A stretch of 64,000 nt of DNA, taken from Glossina fuscipes (taxonomy: Eukaryota > Arthropoda > Insecta > Diptera > Glossinidae). Of the stretch, positions 12,611 to 24,955 are shown piece after piece (position 1 is the stretch's first letter; each line of letters opens with the position of its first letter). The stretch lies in the NCBI RefSeq assembly GCF_014805625.2, contig NW_023998416.1:33825755-33889754 (forward strand). Reading direction: 5' to 3'. Position numbers and translations under genes: made by a program. Under the pieces are notes generated by a model. It was not told the DNA's origin, ran no database searches, and saw nothing but the letters and a program-made list of their open reading frames with translations.

Positions 12611-13378
12611 GATTTTGCTAAAATATTCAAATTCAAATTTTATGCTTAATGTCGTCTCAAATTTTGGGAAAATATCTGGTATTCGCTTACAACACTTAGG
12701 TTCGCATATTTGCTTTAGTAAAATTTAATTTATATATCACTCAATGCAACCGCAGTCTATATAGGAGCGAGTCGTTAATTACTCCACTTATCAGTCTGCA
12801 GTTGATGGGTTTCTTTCTAACAAATTACTATCGCCACAGTGCACAGTTGTTAAGTTATTAATGTTATTAATTAATTGCATCTCATATGTAAACATTTCGA
12901 TTATCAACAACTATATTAACTATGTCGCATTTTATGAAAGAATGCACAGAATATATTTGCACCCTTATATAGATATATATATATATAAACATATAGAGAT
13001 TAAGCTTATTAATGAAATGCATTAAGTCGTTAATATTTATTTCTAGGTACTGAACACGTTAAGACAAATCAACGCACCTTCATTTTCTGGGTTATGAGTA
13101 CAAAAATTTCATCTTTAAAAGTGTGCCGGTGAAAGCTTTACTATGACGTTTCAAGAAAACGAATTCTTGTCCAAAACGGCTTTTATCAAAATTGTAAATT
13201 AGAATGTTTTTCGAAGGCTTTTAATAGCTTATAATAAATTAGTAAGCGTTCGATAGTAAAGAGGCTTCAATCAATTAGTCTCGTAATTGAACGTAAATAA
13301 AAAAAAAAAAATTTTAATACGGTTTTGGTATTTAAGAATAAATGGCATACTATTTTTTTCATAGCACTTTGCAAATCT

Positions 13379-13600
13379 AGTATGTCTGTATGTATGGATA
13401 CAAACCCATTTGTAGAACCATTTTCTGAATCGATCTAAGACTGTCTGTCCGTCTGTCCGTCTGATGTCTGCCCATGTAAATTTATGTTCTAGCTACAGGT
13501 CGCAATTTTTGAGATATTTTAATGAAATTTGATAAACTGTAATGTTTTGCCCCTAGGATGCACAATCACGATTAGACCTTTTTGACATATAAGGGTTCGG
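13379..13600 (-). repeat. Family A interspersed repeat copy
   Basis: Minus-oriented copy. The plus strand shows CTGTCTGTCCGTCTGTCCGT, then CTACAGGTCGCAATTTTTGA, GATATTTTAATGAAATTTG and a degenerate 'gaccttttt' segment, in the order expected for the inverted family consensus. A partner ACAGGCCGCAATTTTTGAGA occurs in the copy at 49868-50236. Confidence 0.75.
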
Positions 13601-14104
13601 ATTTCCTGAGAATGCTCATATACGGACGGTATCTAAAATATAGATTTAAATGCCAATTAACTACTCTTACCGTATAGAGATTGACTTTGCGTAAGAACGG
13701 TTATACGAGAGGAGGTTCAATAAATTGCCACAGCAGATCCAACCTTTTCACAGCCTGTACTTATATCTATTGGACTGGGTAGAAGTGATGGGTACCAAAA
13801 ATTAGTCATATTGATAATTATTCCGGAAGAAGATCTTAGCTTTCAAATTACTATTGTTAATGCCATGCTACGATATGCATAAAAGGTGACTTTGCGTTAA
13901 TTTATGTTCAAACAATTCGCAAAGACTTGAAAAAAGTCGGCCCGACTATGGCTTTGATCGATTCACAAGCATGGTTACAAATAATAAAGACAGTCGTTTG
14001 TTCATCACATATGTGCTCGACGTTATATTTATCGAAAATTTATCTCGAGGCGTATATACATATTACATACAAATTACTTACGTTTCTTTCAATAAATCCC
14101 TTAC

Positions 14105-14166
14105 CTTCGAAAGATATGAATTAATCCAATTAGTGAATGTTTTCTTTTGAACACGTTCTTGTTCCT
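14105..14166 (-). CDS. Msp300: Msp300 shared 62-bp exon: start of CH1
   Basis: This short exon lies between acceptor TTTTTGCAG and donor GTAAGG. Read as AG GAA CAA GAA CGT..., it encodes EQERVQKKTFTNWINSYLSK. This is the N-terminal actin-binding helix of a CH1 domain (QKKTFTNWIN). The first two bases complete a codon begun with G in the upstream exon (G/AG = Glu). Both candidate first coding exons (33317-35318 and 50499-51303) end with a single G before GT, so each can be joined here in frame. It joins downstream in phase 0 to RIPPLRVDD. It is too short for ordinary ORF detection. It was found by searching for the missing start of CH1. Confidence 0.95.
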
Positions 14167-14789
14167 CTGCAAAAAGAAAAGTGAAAATGCAAAAAATCAT
14201 TAGTGAAAATGTTTTACAAATTAAATGTTCTTTAAGCAATTATTATATAATAGCTAAGCAAATTTTTTAAATTTTAGTTTAATATTCCTATAATGGATAT
14301 TGTGTATTTTAATTTTAAATCGTTGCTTTTTATGTATAAGACGCGTGCATCGACTTGGCCACCATTTAATGTAAACAAATATATTAAACAGTAATATTTT
14401 TCTGTTTTGCAAACGCATGTTGAACACAAGTTAAGCAAATATAAAAAAATTACATGTGATTGCCAATTATATACGTTATTTGCGTGCACAAACATTTACG
14501 CGCGTATTTATTGGAAACTTATAAGTATGTAAAACATATAACCGGACGAGTCAAACAGTCATGTTAATTTGGTGTGACGGCAGAAAAAACAAAAACAAGA
14601 AAACCAATTAGACGCACACGTTTTTTTCCATTTTACCACATGCATGGTATTTCTACACCCACCTTGCAACGCTAAAGTTATGCTAGCTTTGTGATTTCGC
14701 TGGTAATAATAATCAACAAATGTACATAAGAGATTTTATAAAGTCTAGGTATAGTTTTGAATAACGTGAAACTCTGATTTATCTGGCAT

Positions 14790-14970
14790 CGAAAGTTGCC
14801 TGGTGCCGATCCGAAACATTTTCAGTACCTTTCGTACTTGGGTCAAAATATCATCAACCCTGTAGTTTGAATACGATAACGTAAAACGGATAGGCGGACG
14901 AACAGTCAGACGTGGGAAGATCCACTTTTAATTATATCGCATTTCCGCAAACTTAATATACTCAACAATG
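14790..14970 (+). repeat. Family A repeat fragment
   Basis: GATCCGAAACATTTTCAGTA, TTCGTACTTGGGTCAAAATA, a degraded GGCGGACGAACAGTCAGAC tract and GCAAACTTAATATACTC occur in the family order. It is shortened and diverged. Confidence 0.6.
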
Positions 14971-16969
14971 TTCCGCAGTGTTTTTTATTTCATGACTGCC
15001 GAGAAGAAATTTTAAATGAGCGCAAAGTATCTCAAACACGCCCAAAGCTGTCTGTCGTTTTAGTTGTTCAACCGAACCGGTGGTCGACAATTTCTCACTG
15101 GTTGCTTTATATTGTAATACAAAGCCAAATTACGCACATAACCTATGACTACGGATCCGGCTGTGACCAAGTTTACAACTTTTTTATGTAAATTTCAAAA
15201 CATTGCTCTTAATACGTTACCAGCCTTAAGGAAGTAATAACCTTGAATATTGCCACGAAGGTCATTGAAATGCTTGACCCAAAAAAGTAACACTAATCGC
15301 AACAAATTTAAAAGGCCTTATAACTTATGCCTCCTTTTGTTTTGGTCGATCTCGTGTAATCGTACACGCGTACACCGCCCTCCCGACTAAGAGGCAGGCT
15401 ATCTCTGCTTAACGGCCAGAGCGCGAGCCGACAAGAGCTCTCAACTATCAGCTGCAACTTGGTTCAGGCAACAGCTAAGGTGAACGGATACAGCATTATT
15501 TTACAGAGTGTTCAAGTGTCCAATAATCTTCGACTTTATGACAGGAACGCTCACGCTAAAATTTAACAATCTATAGTTTTTATTATATTGATAGCGTTCT
15601 GTAGTGGTTTATGTTAAATATTCGAACATGACTTCTTGACACTCTCTGTGAAACATTTTAACTACTCGGAGTCAGATATGCTTATAAAGGCAAGATACGT
15701 CGAACATTATTCCTCCGGTTTCTAAAGTGGTTAACTTTATGAGAGCCTTGCTTTATACATCTGCTTCAAATGGAAAATATTGTAAAAATAAGTCTTAGAA
15801 GACAACCATAATTATTTTTATTACCAATAACTAGGTAACTATACGAGATATTAATTTAAAGCATTGGAAGGATCAATTGACCTTTCATATCCGGGTAATG
15901 AACACCCAACTGATGGGTGCTTGAAGTTCGTCCTAAAGCGAATAAAAATGTTTTGCATGCAAATTTTGCAAGAATACGCAATGTAATGATCGGTGAATAT
16001 GTTTGTGTGTATAAATGTGTACACGTCACTAGAGTAAACGAAAATAAGCCAAGAATAGAACATTAGCACACCTTTTAAACCATAAATAACATCAAGACAA
16101 TATATGTTGAATTCCTGGCAGACATCCAAAGCACAAATTGTGTTTGTTTTATGTACGCAACATAAAACTATTTGCATGTTGCAGTTCATCTATTTACGTA
16201 GGAATTCATCATATATATGCATACGCATTTATATGCATATAATATCTAATATATACAATAGCAATGTATGTATGCGTAACAGCAAAGTAAAAAGTAAATT
16301 TTTATAATTACTTGTAATCACTTTTAATTCATTTCCAATCATTTCCATCATTATTTTTTTGTTAATTACCGTTAATTCATACGAGAAACTATTGATTTTA
16401 AAATTTTATTTAATTCTTAACAACATTCACAAAATAAACAAAAAGAAGAAAATATTAACTAATTACTATAACGTTTTCGTTTTTAGAATGATTAACAAAC
16501 TGTTTTCAATTAACATAATATTATCTTTGTTGTTGTTGTTGTCGTTGTTATTCTGACTTAAAATCTATTGCAATTATGCGAATTTTGGTCAAGGTTTTCA
16601 ATGCGAGCAACGTCAAAAGCGTCAACACATATATTTGACAATTTAAGATCACTTAAATTTTGTCGTTGGCGAAAGTTTATTTCATTTATTTATTTACTTT
16701 TCGTGTTTGTTTTTTTTTTTTTTGTTTAATTTTATATTCAATATCAAATTTTCAATCGTACATATACCAAAAGAAACATTATTTGCAGAGGCGTTCGTTC
16801 ATCCGTTGCTGTCGGTATTCATACTCTATCGATATAAGCAGAGGGTCATCAAAAGGCGAAAGGACCTATCTTTTGAAGTTATCGTATAAAAACAACTAAA
16901 AACGCCACAGTCGGACGCGGGTAGCCATTAAACTTCGCTTAATGCCGTTATACAATCGAATTTTTCACA

Positions 16970-17175
16970 CTTATATTCGAAGCGGTCGATGCGAAACATT
17001 TTCATATTGGTGTTCGTTCTTGGAACAAAATATGTAAGTGTATAAAATTTAATCAAAATATCTCGACAAGTGCAATAAAAATAATAATAAAAACAGAAAA
17101 GTAATAATAGGTGGATATATCTCAGGTTAAATATGATATGCTCTTGTACCGCAAGTTGTGTGCGGAATAAAAGGC
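16970..17175 (+). repeat. Family A repeat fragment without GTCY core
   Basis: Landmarks in order: ATGCGAAACATTTTCATATT, GTTCGTTCTTGGAACAAAAT, TCAAAATATCTCGACAAGTG, TATCTCAGGTTAAATATG, then CTTGTACCGCAAGTTGTGTG. The tetranucleotide core is missing, replaced by an A/AAT-rich stretch. Confidence 0.6.
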
Positions 17176-18143
17176 GTTGTTCAAGCAGGTCAATCGATTC
17201 AAACAATCGGTTCAAACGAATATTATAGTTATCGGAGAAGGCAGTGTCTGATGGAAACAATGGGTTGGGGAGCACACCCCAGTTCAGTGCTTCGCATATT
17301 TGCTTGAGGCGCGTTTGGTGCCCTAGGTTAGCTTAAAAGAGGATTAGGCTCACTGACAGAAGAGTTCGCTCAGCGCTCCAAAGGCGCTAACTAAATAAAT
17401 CTTTGCTGTTGATTTCTCGCATTTCCAACGCGCTATCACTTATCTTTGCAGTTTCCATGGTACTTTAAAAGCATTCCCAGAAATATATTAGTCCAGCTCC
17501 GTCAAAAATATGTTAGGGTAGTTTCATAACGGCAAACCTTGAGTAGATATGAGGCCGAGATATGAATTCAACTATTTCAACTCTTTCTACATTTTCGTGC
17601 CGTTTCCTTCGCAGTTTGTCTAGCCTTGGCTTGACAAATTAGGCTGAACGTTATCATGTTGAATGGGGATCAGGACAACTGGCATATTTCACCCTCATTT
17701 TCGGTTAAGCCTAAAGGTACTACTTTAACAGGAAGAATGCACAATATTATTTAATTCTTGGATATCGGCAAGAACTTCCTGAACGTGCCTAATATTTTTG
17801 ATTAGACATGTTAAACCTAATTAGGGTTTGCGTCTGTTCACCCGCTACGTTTTCTTGAAATTTTCGTAGCCGCAACAATAAACGAAGATTCTTTAAACTC
17901 ATGTTCGCTTATCTCTTACCGATCGAGGTTCTTATAAGCACAAAAACTGAAATAAGAAATCTTACACTAGACTTTGTACTGAATATTTACTAACAGACAA
18001 CACATTTCATTGACTAAACAAGTGAAAGCAAATCTTGGAAAAGGCAAATTCGGAAGAAACCAAAGAGTTTCCACAATGACTAATACAATCCACTAACCGA
18101 TCCATTCGATCTTTAATGAAAGCCGCGATAAGTTCATTTCAGC

Positions 18144-18215
18144 AAGCCATTCTTCAACATAGCATCTCGACTAATAAATCAATGGTCGTGGGTTCAAATC
18201 TCAAGCCCGGTAGAG
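18144..18215 (+). repeat. tRNA-like sequence (tRNA-Ile-type pseudogene or SINE head)
   Basis: The stretch reads like a degraded tRNA. A D-arm/A-box-like AGCCATTCTTCAACATAGCA is followed by CTCGACTAATAAATCAA, with an AAT anticodon position as in tRNA-Ile. A good B box, GGTTCAAATCTC, lies at 18191-18202. The acceptor stem does not close: the 3' AAGCCCG lacks a partner upstream. This argues against a working tRNA and for a pseudogene or the head of a tRNA-derived SINE. Confidence 0.5.
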
Positions 18216-20395
18216 TTGCCAATACAGTTAAGTATAACAAAACATTGTTATTAATTAAGAAAAAGTATTTGAGTTTTTGGAAAGCGATGGATGACATACA
18301 ATTTACATGCGATCTAAAACCCATTTATTGAAAAAATGCTGCGATCTTGAATGCACAAACTTGAGTGTTTCATCAAAATAGGAGTTCGTTTCGAAATACT
18401 CCTAAAACTAAAACTAAAAGCACCTGTTATTCGTTAAAAAAAAAAAAAACATTTAGTAAATTCGTTAAAGTAATTAATTGATAGATAAAACCAATCCTTA
18501 TTTTACTACACAGCAAGCATTGCGATAACGACTTAGATGGAACTTAATTTCAAGGTGTACTACCCTCAACAAAATCACAAAAATTTCTATAAAAATTTGA
18601 AAAAAAACAACGATTTTAACATCTATTTTCTATTATTATATATGTTTGTGAAAGTTCCACCTGAACGCCTTAAACTTGATGCTAGCGCTAACGTATGCAA
18701 ATGTATTCATTAAAAAAATATATTCACACAATAATTTTTCAAATACGCACTACTAGTAGTAACAGTCAGGTGTGCATAATGAGAAAAGAAAAAAAAAAAA
18801 GAGCAACAATGCGAGTAGAAAAAAAAATAAAAAGTAATTTAAGCAAAAACATAATAAGTTCCATTATAGTGCGCACAAGTTTCATTTAAATGAACTTAAC
18901 AAACCGTTGTTGAAATCTGAATGAATAAGGCATGCAAAATCATAAAATAAACATAGATATGTGTGCAATATGTGTAGGCAAATTTTTAATAACATAAAAA
19001 CGTTAATCAGACGAAAGAAAGAAAAAAAAAGGGAGGCATTTTGGATACCCACCCATCACCTTGACTAGTAATTTATAAAGAGATTGTATAGGTTTTGGTT
19101 AACTGGTCGATTACATATTGTTGACGCGCATTCCTTGCCTGAACTTAGCATGTATTTATATCCAAATTTCATATTCCAATGAATTTCTATTTTGGAATTC
19201 AGGACACTTAAGTACTTTTTTCTAGTTTTTCAATGGATTTTACGCGTTCGCTTTAGATTTGCTCTATGACTATAGCCTAAAAACAAACCTGAGGGGTTTC
19301 AAAACCAAACACAGCAGAATAAACACAATCTTGGCGGGCAATCGATCGTTTAAACCGATCAAGAAGATATATCTTCTTACAAGCATGATTCGTGCCTTTC
19401 GGCTTAACTGTACAAAAAAAAAAAAAAAACCAGCGAAACCAATGTGTCGCGACATACAACATGTAAGTCTGTTCAATATGTAACGAATCTTGGCTACCCA
19501 TTAGGGATTTTTCATTCAAAAATGCCAATACATTAAGCCGTCACGTTCCGTCTTACTCGCAAAGACTTTAAGAACTCCAATCACATGTAGAATTTCAACA
19601 GAGGGATGAACTTAGGAAAATCTAAGACTAAGAAGAATCTCACGCTAATCAAGCATACATATTTTTTTCAGGCTCTCTTTATCCCTAGCTTTCTTAGCGT
19701 TACCAGCAGAATGCCAAAATTAATACGCTTCTTATCTTTCAGTGATGAATGTAGAAAAAAAAAGAAAGAAATTTACAACAAAACCACAATCTAAAGATGA
19801 AACAAAATACTATGCAAGATATGCATGAATGAACGTTATGCGGTATCTAGTGGCTGGTATACATTTACCCTATCATCTCACTCCCCCATCAGACGTCACC
19901 GTCTCGATCTCTTCTATCCTATTAATTTTTTATTAATTTTCTATTAAAAGAACTAAAAACAACACACAAGCATTCGTGCTTCTTAACGAATCAAGTAATT
20001 TTATGTGGCTTAAGCTGCTTGCAATGCACAGCAGACGAATTATTTTCACTGAGTACGTGCGCAAATGCAAATGTTAAGACCTTTTCCTACATAGGAAAAT
20101 AATTTTTAATTTCTATTGCTAAGTTAATAGTTTTAAAGTCGGAATAAGGTTTCCTCTGCCTTGGGCTGCTTGCTAACGAGAATATAATCCCGACGAGGAA
20201 AATTAGAATAGAAAATGCTTTGCCGACTGGCACACATTTCCCATTCCGATGTGCAATTGTTCATCTTGGCATACATTATATATTTTCCGAGACAACTTGT
20301 GTCGAAAAATAAAACTTCAAAATTTACCCTCAACTAGGTGGCCTTCTGTTAGAAAACTAAATTCAAGTAATCAGATAAAAACGCGGAAAAACCCT

Positions 20396-20690
20396 ACAGT
20401 GAGTCACGGCCCACCATTAAGCATCTTACACCGCCCTACTCTTATTCATATACGGACTTTTCAAAATAAGACGTTTTATGAAAAGTGAAGTTGAAAAAGT
20501 GATCCAGTCGGAATCGGTTTTGAACAGCGGCACACGCCAGGGTACCAAGTTTCTGAAAAATTTCTGAAAAATTGCGACCTGAAGGTTGAACACAAGAATG
20601 CAAGACAAGCTTAGGTCTGCTTATGTTCCATACACCCGCCTAAACTTAAAATACCGTCGTACCGCAAGCAGTGCATGTAGGTTATAAAAA
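20396..20690 (+). repeat. Family A interspersed repeat copy, near full length
   Basis: It begins CAGTGAGTCACGGCCCACCA, the same head as in the inverted copy at 50236. It continues with TTATTCATATACGGACTTTT, AAAAAGTGATCCAGTCGGAA, AAAATTGCGACCTGAAGGTT and CAAGACAAGCTTAGGTC. It ends ACCGCAAGCAGTGCATGTAG followed by GTTATAAAAA. The GTCY tract is reduced. Confidence 0.75.
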
Positions 20691-20699
20691 ACATGTAAG

Positions 20700-21295
20700 A
20701 AAATTATATTCGATCGTGATCGAAACTTTTTTATCCATCGTATTGTCGTAGGATTTAAAAAAAAAAACGACTACAACTAAATTCCCATACTCTGTAATAG
20801 TGGATGGGCGCAACTGTTTTTATCTATTTTCAGAACAAAAGAGGAAATTTATATGGTGTATGTATAGTACTATTCGGATGACGAGGAAAAAGAGCGAAAG
20901 CAAAGTTGTTCACAATTTTCGTATCGTACATGTTTTCACATACTTTTGCAAAGCTGCCAGCGATATCTTCAATTTTCCGAAACGGACAGCGTCGACCGCA
21001 GATCTCGCATAAAGTCAATTTTTTCTTCCTTTTGAAAAACAAAGATCTTCCTAATTCACGTGGTTCATTTTCAATACTAATACTGCTGTGTACAAGAACT
21101 TCCAATGTTTCTGCCAAATTGAAGTCGATAAATTCATGTTTGCGGCTAAAAGAATCCTTACCACAAGTGTTACGTGGACGGACGGGCAGATATGGTTAAA
21201 TTGATTCAAACTTTGATACTGATCATAAATATATCTACTCTGTGGGGTCCTTGATGTCTCCTTTTGGGCCTTGCGTTCGTTACGCAAATCGAAGC
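20700..21295 (+). repeat. Family B interspersed repeat copy (fly-wide mini-me-like type)
   Basis: The 5' part, CCCATACTCTGTAATAGTGG then ATGGGCGCAACTG, matches the second copy at about 31225. The 3' part has TGGACGGACGGGCAGATATG, GTTAAATTGATTCAAACTTT, GATACTGATCATAAATATAT and CTCTGTGGGGTCCTTGATG. The 3' arrangement (GGAC tract, ATGG.TA.ATCGA, TGAT..TGATCA..AATATAT) is the one I know from dispersed repeats in Drosophila introns. Confidence 0.65.
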
Positions 21296-22629
21296 CATGG
21301 ATAAACTAAATTTATACATTTCTACTAATATTCACACGACGATGAATATATTTTGAAATATAGATTTTTCATTCTTGTATGCCTTCGTACGTATATACTA
21401 AATTAACTTTCCGGAACAAAGAATCTCATGCTGTTTTTCGATCCCTTCATTTAGCATTTACAATTGTTAAAGGAAGGGTGGAAAAATTAGCACAATCTCG
21501 TCATTAGCAATAGATACAAAAATGATAAATAAAATCTAAATGAATTCATATAATGAATTGAAACACTACGTCATTTACTTGTATTTCATTAACAGTACAA
21601 TAAGCACAACAACTGCAATGTTGTTATGAAAATTATTCGTCAAATAAGAATAATTATTAACTCATCTCTGAAAATGTAGAAATTCTTCGAAATGAGCAAA
21701 AAACAGTAAATACTTTAGAACTGATATCACATATATAAAATTGTGAAATTCCGCTTTCCTTGACTTGTTTCGCGTTATTTATAAATTAAATATTTTAGCC
21801 ATTCATTCAAGCATTGAATCTATTTGAAATGATTAATTCTTTCACGTGCAAGTAACAAGTGTTGTTGTAGCCGTCACATAAACCTTTGTAGTCCAAGCTT
21901 ATCACAATAAGTTTATAAGGTCATCAAAATGCCCCTTGTATTCCTTTTAATGCTACATATTAGACGTGGTTCAGGCTTAGTGTTTCCAAGAAAATTTATG
22001 TAGTGTAGCGCTCAAATAGAGCGTCTAAATATCATTTTCCACAACTCTTTCTCAAATGTTCTTTGCATAACAACTTTTCCAGAATTGGATCTAGTGAAAG
22101 TGAAAATGATGCGTTCCAATCAATTTGCAACTGGGCTTTTTGTCTTGGCAACAGCTAAGAGCTTCCATTAAAATATCTCTGAAATTACGATTAATCATAA
22201 ACGGGCGATAAAATAAGTAAATAAATATTTGCAAGCCGAATACAATTTTTGGCTTGGTATAAATTTAGAATAATTTCACATAACTCGGCAAATTCGCCTT
22301 AATATAGCCTATAAAATGGTCGTGCGATTAATGTCATATATGCCGCTCACTTTATTTATGTAACTATTTCATATCTACACTGGTATATAGATTTTTAAAA
22401 AATATTGTACCGTTGATGTTTAGAGCTTCTTCAGAATATATAAATAAACCTAATTGGCGATTTAATTAGAACAGTCTTCAATAATTCGAACTATTATATA
22501 AATTATCGTATAGGCAATGCCCATTTTCAGTATAGAACTTTGCAACATGCCAAGCGGACACTTGGTTATTGCCGTAGTTTAACTTAAATTGCCCATGATG
22601 GGAGCATTATTCTTCTAGCTTCTCTATTC

Positions 22630-22860
22630 AAGCACCGTTGTAATAAAATTTCCCTCAACTTCAAATGAAAACCCAAGCTACGTCAAACACATGAATACAA
22701 AGAGATAGGCAGGCAGACGGACAGACAAGCTTAGATCGACTCAGAAAGCGATTTTGCATTAATCGGTATAACAGTAGGGGCGTCTTCTGTTCTTCTGCGA
22801 GCTCCAACTGTCCGCACAAACTTAATATACCACAATTGTACCACAAGTGCGATAGGAAAC
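22630..22860 (+). repeat. Family A repeat copy, 3' half
   Basis: GGCAGGCAGACGGACAGACA, AGCTTAGATCGACTCAGAAA, GCGATTTTGCATTAATCGGT, CACAAACTTAATATACCACA and TTGTACCACAAGTGCGATAG give one of the clearest 3' halves of the family. Confidence 0.75.
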
Positions 22861-24639
22861 CATTTTCCCTTTAAAGGTAGCATAGGCTTTTTCCAAATAT
22901 TTTCTTCTGTCTTCCGAAAAGTTCTGTAACTATTTGAATAGATAAACATATGACGTGACTTGATCAGAGAAGCGATGCTCATATCGCATTTCTATATAAA
23001 CTACAAATGAATATCACTAGGTTGCGAATAGTAACGAAGTACTTAGCTTTTAATTTAAAAAGCTACTTTCTTTTTAATTAAAGTAATTGCAGAGAAAACT
23101 CTTCAAAACCCTTCTTCTTCTTCTAATTTATTTACACCTTAGTTATAAATAGATTAACAGCATTTTCGCTTACTTTATATGAATTAAAGGGAATGCGTAC
23201 TCTTATCGCCAGTATATGGTTCAATGGCGCTTCTTTGTTTACTGTTACTCTTGCCATCACCCTGCTTAATGTTCTTAATTTAGTTGCTCCTGCTAACTTT
23301 ATTTAAGTAAATTTTCATTTAATTAGTAGTTTAGATAGATAATTTTTTGTTTAATTTTTCGAAAAATTTTTTATTGCTTCTGGTAGGAAAAGAAAAAAGC
23401 TAAATATGATATAAATCAAAAAAAAAAAAAAAATCTTGCTCATTAACGGATTTTTCAACATTTAAAACTTTTGTTGTCTTCATCTATGACGCGTAGGCGA
23501 ACTAGCTGTAACAGCATACGGTACGAATAAAATGTCATTAAATTTTGTATAAATAGAATTTTCTGGTATTTTTTTTTTTGTTCAAAACTAATTTTTCCAA
23601 TCATCAAAAAAGAAATACCAATAACTTTGTTATTACATCTGTAACGGGGAAAATTATTCGTAAAATTTTAGTACGTTTCACTAGCTTTGCCTCTGCCTGT
23701 CAATCAGCCGGTTCGCTAGCCTATCTTTATGTGGGCGGGTATTACACAATTGATACAAGTTGCTTTTAATGTGTCTTTTGCGTTTTGTTTATAATTAATA
23801 ATGAATGTGAAGTCATCAAAAGAAGAAAAGAGAACATTTTCAAGAAAAGAAAGGAATAAAATTTTATAGTCACTGAACATATGTTAGTCATTAAAATTAG
23901 AATAACTTTATTAACAAAAAAAGAATGAAACGTTTGTTGAAACAAAAGAAAAAAAAAAAAACAAAGAATTTTTTCTAAAGCTTTCTATTAAGTTTCCGCT
24001 TAAGCAAGTTTTCTTTATAGGTATCGTGTTTACATGAACTTTAAAAGGAAAATTTCTCGTATACCTTAATACTAAACAAGTGTAAATATTATAGGCGAAA
24101 GCAACTGCTAAATACCTTACTCACTACTTTATCTTCCTAAGTATACACCAAAAGCTAACCTACTTGTGTGTAAAGGTATACTTTTCCTGAAAACGTTTAA
24201 ATTACAGGGTGACATAAAGGTCAACTAACGTGGTCTAAATTTAGCAAATTTTATTATTCCTCACCTATTTTCGTCATAAAAACCTACATGTCGGACTCTG
24301 TCGCCATATAAATGCTTTTCGTAAGATCTCTTTCACATATGGTAGGATGTAAACGATCGATGCCATTGATCCAAATTTTCAATTATAACCTTGATTAATA
24401 GATAACTGTGGCTGTATAAAGCTATATTTGCTACACAAAGCTTACTGTGCCCCCTTTTCTGCAGGAACAGCGACTTTTTTAATATATGAAGATTTACCAG
24501 TCATAGCGACCATTGTAAGAGAAGAGAATCAAGGAATTACTGCATTCGATTCAAATTTTTCGCATCGGTTTAAAATACCGAAATATAGTGAGTTTCTTTG
24601 AAAGCTTTGAAAATTGTAAATTTTTTTTCATATAACGAT

Positions 24640-24955
24640 TTATCCAAAATATGGTATTATCTGGGAGGTAGTCATACAAACGGTCCGATTTGAACCCTTT
24701 TCGCAAGCGTTTCTCCTTGAGCCAAAAACACGTCAGTGTACCAAATTTACTAAAACAGTTTAAACATTGTGCCCAATAAATTAAGTACAAGAAAACAAGA
24801 CGGACAGACGGACAAAAAAAAACTTAGATCGATTCAAAAAGTGATTATACATTGATGGGTGTAGTGAAGAGAACTTCATCTCAAGTCCTTTTAGATGTTG
24901 TACACATCCTTGTACGTTGTACCTTGGGGTGTAGGGTACAAAAATTTACGATTTC
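24640..24955 (+). repeat. Family A interspersed repeat copy
   Basis: Landmarks in order: GGTCCGATTTGAACCC, GCGTTTCTCCTTGAGCCAAA, AAGACGGACAGACGGACAAA, CTTAGATCGATTCAAAAAGT, CTCAAGTCCTTTTAGATGTT and GGGGTGTAGGGTACAAAAAT. Confidence 0.75.

Larger units (their letters stand above)
4870..14104 (-). other. Msp300: Msp300 intron (9.2 kb) between the two CH1 exons
   Basis: Donor CGAAG/GTAAGG at 14104 and acceptor GTGTAG at 4870. It is AT-rich throughout. Apart from short simple repeats, a GTCC-tract fragment near 10380, the AT tandem tract at 11.84-12.61 kb and a family A copy at 13379-13600, no gene, RNA or intact mobile element was recognised. The short ORFs here lack any family resemblance. Confidence 0.85.

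Noticed and set aside
16200..16260. AT palindromes (CATATATATGCATACGCATTTATATG)
   Set aside because: Simple TA/TG-rich sequence. Such palindromes are expected by chance in this composition.
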